In this document: in pieces, positions 6,107 through 8,803 of the stretch
Layout of the letters: every line of letters begins with the position of its first letter
How positions within the stretch are numbered: the stretch's first letter is position 1
Assembly (NCBI GenBank): GCA_030824175.1
Contig: JAVBYH010000038.1
Coordinates: 1 to 8,803, forward strand
Source of the DNA: Bacteroidota bacterium
GTDB taxonomy: Bacteria > Bacteroidota > Ignavibacteria > UBA10030 > UBA8401
DNA length: 8,803 nucleotides
Direction: 5' to 3'
The notes under the pieces: model-generated
What the model was told of the DNA's origin: nothing
The model's input: only the letters and a program-made list of their open reading frames with translations
Databases searched by the model: none
Program-made: the position numbers and the translations under genes

Positions 6107-7770
6107 ACGACCATCGTGATCGTGGAAACATTCGAGCCTGCGGTCATCCGGCAGTAATACACTCCGCTCGGCAGCCCCGAGGCATTCCATTCCACCGCGT
6201 ACGTGCCGGCGGGCTGCACATCGTTCACGAGTGTTGCCGTCCGTCTTCCCAGCACATCATACACTCCGACTGTCACGAGCTGCCGCGCGTTCGTCGCGTA
6301 GCGTACCGTCGTCGAGGGATTGAACGGATTGGGGTAGTTGGGCTCCAGGTGGTTCGCGAGGGGGAGGCGCTCCGCCGTTTCGGCAACAGCGGTGCCGAGC
6401 GGCGCGAACGCCTTGTCCAGCCAGTCGACGCGCTTACTGATCCACGCCTTCATCCAGTTTACCTCATCCACGTATGACGACGACGTATAATAGTAATTCG
6501 GCCACACGTGCACGCCGAGGATGGGCCAGCGTTCATAGTTCCGGACTTGCGACTCGGCGACGACCGCAGCAAGCGAATCGATGAGTCCGAAGAGGTTCGG
6601 CGTCGAGAACTGCGCGGCGCGCAGCGCCTTCCACCTGTCGGCAGTGATTTTCTTGAACGCCGGATCGGCCCAGAGTTTCTTCCACCAGAACGGGGGCCCG
6701 TAGGCGTCGCCCGACGAATAAGACTGAAGGTCGATCTCGAAGCTGACCGTCGTCCACGCCTCGGCATAGTTGCAGTTGCCGTATCCCAAATTGTAATCCC
6801 AGTACGGTCCCGCATACAGCTTGTCGTTCTTGCTCGTCCGGTCCTTGTAGAGATACGTGCTCAACCGGTAGCCGTCCACGTTCTTCGAGAGTTCGTTGAA
6901 GCAGACCATATCCGCGAACGATTTGACATCGATATATGCGGGGTATCCGACGGCGGCGTCCTTGAATGAGGCGGACATCATCATCGTCTCGAATTTCTTG
7001 TCGTACGCCTGCAGATACGCCATTTGCTGCGGCATGATCTCATCCGTGTCCGGATAGTGGTACTGGTACATGAGATAGCGGCGGGCGGAGGTGGCGTACG
7101 GCGGATAAAACGCATCCCACCCCTTGTCTGTCGCCTTATCCGCCTTGTCGATCTTATAGATGTACCCGCCGGTGACATTGTCGCCCGTCGTGTCGGCCGG
7201 GGTCAATTTGGAAATGTTCACCCGGTTCTTGTCGCGCTTAATTTTTTCCATCAGGATGTAGATGCCCTTATACTCGGGGCCTTTCCCTTCGTTGACGAAC
7301 ACCTCGCAGAACTTTGTGCGGCTCGCATAGCGTCCGGTCCGGTTCGAGAGGATGTATGTGATCGCATCGCGCATGAACGTCTTGTCGGTATAGGGAGCCG
7401 AAAGGATCCAGGTATGCTCGCTCGGGAATCCGAGGAGGCTGACGTCGTTGTCCTCTCCCACGGCATCGAGCGTCGTAAAACCATATTGCTTTTTCGGAAA
7501 CTGTTGGGAGGATGAGCCTCGGATTTCTATGCCGATCTTGCCGTTGTAATTGTTGTAGGGATCCGTGAGAACGTTCCTCTTGCCCTCGCCGTTATAGATG
7601 ATGCCCATGTCGGCTGATATTTTCGGTTCGTCGACAATGGATTTCCCGTGCGTATCGATCACGACGATCGGCAGATCCGATGACACAAAGGCGGCGGAAC
7701 GTACTGTGCCCGGCTGGGCGAAAGACACTGCTGCGGCGGTACAAAGGATGAACGAAAATAAAATTTTCAT
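6097..7770 (-). CDS. Secreted CotH-kinase-family protein with T9SS type A sorting domain
   Basis: 557 residues. Sec signal peptide 1-19 (MKILFSFILC..., cut near SFA-Q), then a CotH domain with the family's marks: IRGSSSQQFPKKQYG (83-97), WILSAPYTDKTFMRDAITY (121-139), a YKGIYILMEKIKRD stretch (167-180), GGYIYKIDK (201-209) and GPYWDYNLGYGN (321-332), corresponding to the acidic, metal-binding WDxD/N region of the CotH kinase fold. In Bacillus, CotH is an atypical kinase that phosphorylates spore-coat proteins; the role of secreted bacterial homologues in non-sporeformers is unknown. The sorting domain (about 475-557) starts with NYPNPFNPST and has DVLGRR and SGVYYCRM strands, predicting T9SS export to the cell surface. 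An upstream in-frame ATG at 7845 would add 25 non-signal-like residues; the ATG at 7770 places the signal peptide at the N-terminus, so it is preferred. No clear Shine-Dalgarno site is seen. Divergent from the HDOD gene. Confidence 0.9.
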   Translation of the reverse strand: MKILFSFILCTAAAVSFAQPGTVRSAAFVSSDLPIVVIDTHGKSIVDEPKISADMGIIYNGEGKRNVLTDPYNNYNGKIGIEIRGSSSQQFPKKQYGFTTLDAVGEDNDVSLLGFPSEHTWILSAPYTDKTFMRDAITYILSNRTGRYASRTKFCEVFVNEGKGPEYKGIYILMEKIKRDKNRVNISKLTPADTTGDNVTGGYIYKIDKADKATDKGWDAFYPPYATSARRYLMYQYHYPDTDEIMPQQMAYLQAYDKKFETMMMSASFKDAAVGYPAYIDVKSFADMVCFNELSKNVDGYRLSTYLYKDRTSKNDKLYAGPYWDYNLGYGNCNYAEAWTTVSFEIDLQSYSSGDAYGPPFWWKKLWADPAFKKITADRWKALRAAQFSTPNLFGLIDSLAAVVAESQVRNYERWPILGVHVWPNYYYTSSSYVDEVNWMKAWISKRVDWLDKAFAPLGTAVAETAERLPLANHLEPNYPNPFNPSTTVRYATNARQLVTVGVYDVLGRRTATLVNDVQPAGTYAVEWNASGLPSGVYYCRMTAGSNVSTITMVVAK

Positions 7771-7840
7771 AACGTGAACGGGTCCGATCGGAGTATGATG
7801 ATGAACATGGTGTGAGCAATAACGACAGTAAAATACGAAT

Positions 7841-7867
7841 ATCATACCGGAAGCGCCACAGGATCAA
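7841..7867 (-). promoter_or_regulatory. Candidate promoter of the CotH-family gene
   Basis: On the minus strand, TATGAT (7841-7846) matches a -10 box at five of six positions, and TTGATC (7862-7867) matches a -35 box at four of six, with a short 15-bp spacer. Transcription would begin near 7834, giving a leader of about 64 nt to the ATG at 7770 and excluding the upstream ATG at 7845. Bacteroidota-type promoters differ from this pattern, so support is weak. Confidence 0.3.
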
Positions 7868-7874
7868 AAATGAT

Positions 7875-7895
7875 ACCATGTGTGAACCATGTGTG
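7875..7895. repeat. 10-bp tandem direct repeat, ACCATGTGTG, 11-bp period
   Basis: Two exact copies at 7875-7884 and 7886-7895, one helical turn apart. The inverted core ACATGGT recurs at 7805-7811. They lie in the 217-bp divergent region, at about -41 to -61 relative to the candidate start of the CotH transcript, where activators often bind. The binding protein, if any, is unknown. Confidence 0.4.
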
Positions 7896-7954
7896 TACGT
7901 CCCGCGGATTTTGTCCGGAAACATTTTTTTCTTAGGTGGGAATAACGTACATTG

Positions 7955-7961
7955 GTGTCAC
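7955..7961. repeat. GTGTCAC motif ahead of the REC-HDOD gene
   Basis: This is the reverse complement of GTGACAC, 26 nt before the ATG at 7988, and it continues as GTGTCACTTCA, matching the copy at 3624 except at the central base. Confidence 0.2.
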
Positions 7962-7975
7962 TTCAATGAATGCAC

Positions 7976-7981
7976 AAAGGA
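7976..7981 (+). promoter_or_regulatory. Shine-Dalgarno site that decides the start of the REC-HDOD gene
   Basis: AAAGGA ends 6 nt before the ATG at 7988. An in-frame ATG at 7970 would overlap the site and has none of its own; an ATG at 7981 is in another frame and stops after eleven codons. Start 7988 is preferred. Confidence 0.65.
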
Positions 7982-7987
7982 TGTCTA

Positions 7988-8803
7988 ATGGGAACAGATC
8001 CAAACGCGGATTTTAAATATTCGATCCTTATCCTGGATGACGAAGAGGTGATTCTTGAAACGATACGGTCGGTATTCAGAAATGAAAACTATGCGCTGGC
8101 CTTTTTCACGAAAGGCGAGGATGCACTGCTGTTCATGAAACAGAATCCGGTGGACATCATCATCACCGATGTACGGATGCCGGGCATGACCGGTTTTGAA
8201 TTCCTGAATTTTGCAGCCCACATTGCCCCCGAGGCGGTGAGGGTGGTGATGAGTACTGTCGATGACAAGAGCATCGGCATCGTGGCCATTCAAAAAGAGC
8301 TCGCTCATCAGTTCCTGTTGAAACCGTGGAACGACAATAAATTCCGGGAGTTCGTGAGAGACATTATCTCGGCCCGCCTCGAGACGCGGTCGAAGGATCT
8401 TCAATTCCTCATTTCCTCGTTCACCGAGCTGCCGTCGGCCCCCAAATTCCACGACCGATTGAAAGGCCTCCTGGGCCATGACGACAAGTATCTGCGCCTC
8501 ATCATCGAGGAGGTGGAAAAAAATCCCGCGATGGTTGCGAAGCTCCTGCGCGTGTCGAACTCTGTCTATTTCGGGGCGAGGAAGAGCATCAACAACGTGA
8601 ACGATGCAATCCGCTTCATCGGAGTGGAATACGTGAGCACGCTCGTCGTGGCGATCGAAACATATTATCAGGTGTGCATTAAGACGAACGAGGATCTATC
8701 GGGGTTCATCGAGGATTTGTGGAACGAATCGTTGAAGAGGGCGGAGCTCTGCAAGGTTATCGCCATGGAGTGGAAGGCGAAATGCGAGCCGCGCCTTGTC
8801 TAC
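7988..8803 (+). CDS. Response regulator with REC and HDOD domains (3' partial)
   Basis: The frame stays open to the right edge; 272 residues are visible and the C-terminus is missing. Residues about 11-128 form a REC domain with the acidic pair D17/D18, phospho-acceptor D61 in a TDVRMPGMTG context, switch residue S89 and K112 in LLKPW. From about residue 145 an HDOD domain follows: ELPSAPKF, an NPAMVAKLLRVSNSVYFG motif (179-196), then INNVNDAIRFIGVEY (201-215), which is the classic family pattern. HDOD is an HD-related output domain that lacks the catalytic HD metal site; in bacteria it mediates signalling by protein contacts or by effects on cyclic-di-GMP enzymes. No kinase partner is visible. 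It is transcribed away from the CotH-family gene. A further output domain could lie beyond the edge, but typical REC-HDOD proteins end about 100-150 residues further on. Confidence 0.92.
   Translation, partial: MGTDPNADFKYSILILDDEEVILETIRSVFRNENYALAFFTKGEDALLFMKQNPVDIIITDVRMPGMTGFEFLNFAAHIAPEAVRVVMSTVDDKSIGIVAIQKELAHQFLLKPWNDNKFREFVRDIISARLETRSKDLQFLISSFTELPSAPKFHDRLKGLLGHDDKYLRLIIEEVEKNPAMVAKLLRVSNSVYFGARKSINNVNDAIRFIGVEYVSTLVVAIETYYQVCIKTNEDLSGFIEDLWNESLKRAELCKVIAMEWKAKCEPRLVY

Noticed and set aside
5713..6477. 254-codon open frame on the plus strand over the MFS end and the CotH-family 3' end
   Set aside because: It crosses two well-supported genes in another frame; the translation is Arg/His-rich without a domain.
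7985..8479. 164-codon open frame on the minus strand at the right end
   Set aside because: It is antisense to the clear REC-HDOD frame, which carries all the conserved motifs.

Overview
The window suggests a member of the Bacteroidota/Ignavibacteriota side of the FCB group. Two secreted proteins end in a type A sorting domain of the type IX secretion system (T9SS), each with the PNPFNPST signature that is very common in Ignavibacteria-like genomes. Base composition is moderately GC-rich by eye. Some starts have clear Shine-Dalgarno sites and others have none. No rRNA, tRNA, CRISPR array or insertion sequence was seen, and the reading frames are intact, so this looks like ordinary chromosomal DNA. 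The exact lineage is an inference.

Layout: (1) 2-664 (+), the 3' end of a secreted, probably pectate-lyase-like enzyme with a T9SS sorting domain. (2) 800-2407 (+), a long coiled-coil protein with a duplicated helical module and a C-terminal receiver (REC) domain. (3) 2485-3627 (+), a CsgG-family periplasmic/outer-membrane-associated protein with an N-terminal helical region and an extra C-terminal domain. (4) 3663-4856 (+), a FadL/PorV-like outer-membrane beta-barrel. (5) 4910-6091 (+), a Bcr/CflA-type MFS drug transporter. (6) 6097-7770 (-), a secreted CotH-kinase-family protein with a T9SS sorting domain, convergent with (5) and only 5 nt from it. (7) 7988 to the right edge (+), a response regulator with REC and HDOD domains, divergent from (6) and cut by the window end; it has no stop codon in the window.

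Genes 2, 3 and 4 lie head to tail with gaps of 77 and 35 nt and no evident terminator, so they are a plausible operon. It would link a cytoplasmic phospho-receiver scaffold to an exported CsgG-like protein and an outer-membrane barrel. No curli partner genes (csgA/B/E/F), histidine kinase or DNA-binding output domain is present, so this is not a standard curli or two-component locus. Gene 5 may read through from gene 4 (53-nt gap) but is functionally unrelated. Genes 1 and 6 are cargo of a T9SS encoded elsewhere.

The non-coding gaps hold several candidate regulatory signals. A 7-bp near-palindrome, GTGACAC/GTGTCAC, recurs ahead of four genes. A 10-bp direct repeat with 11-bp period sits in the divergent 6/7 intergenic region just upstream of a candidate promoter for gene 6. 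Two adjacent hairpins lie at the convergent 5/6 junction. All of these were found by eye and need statistical or comparative support.
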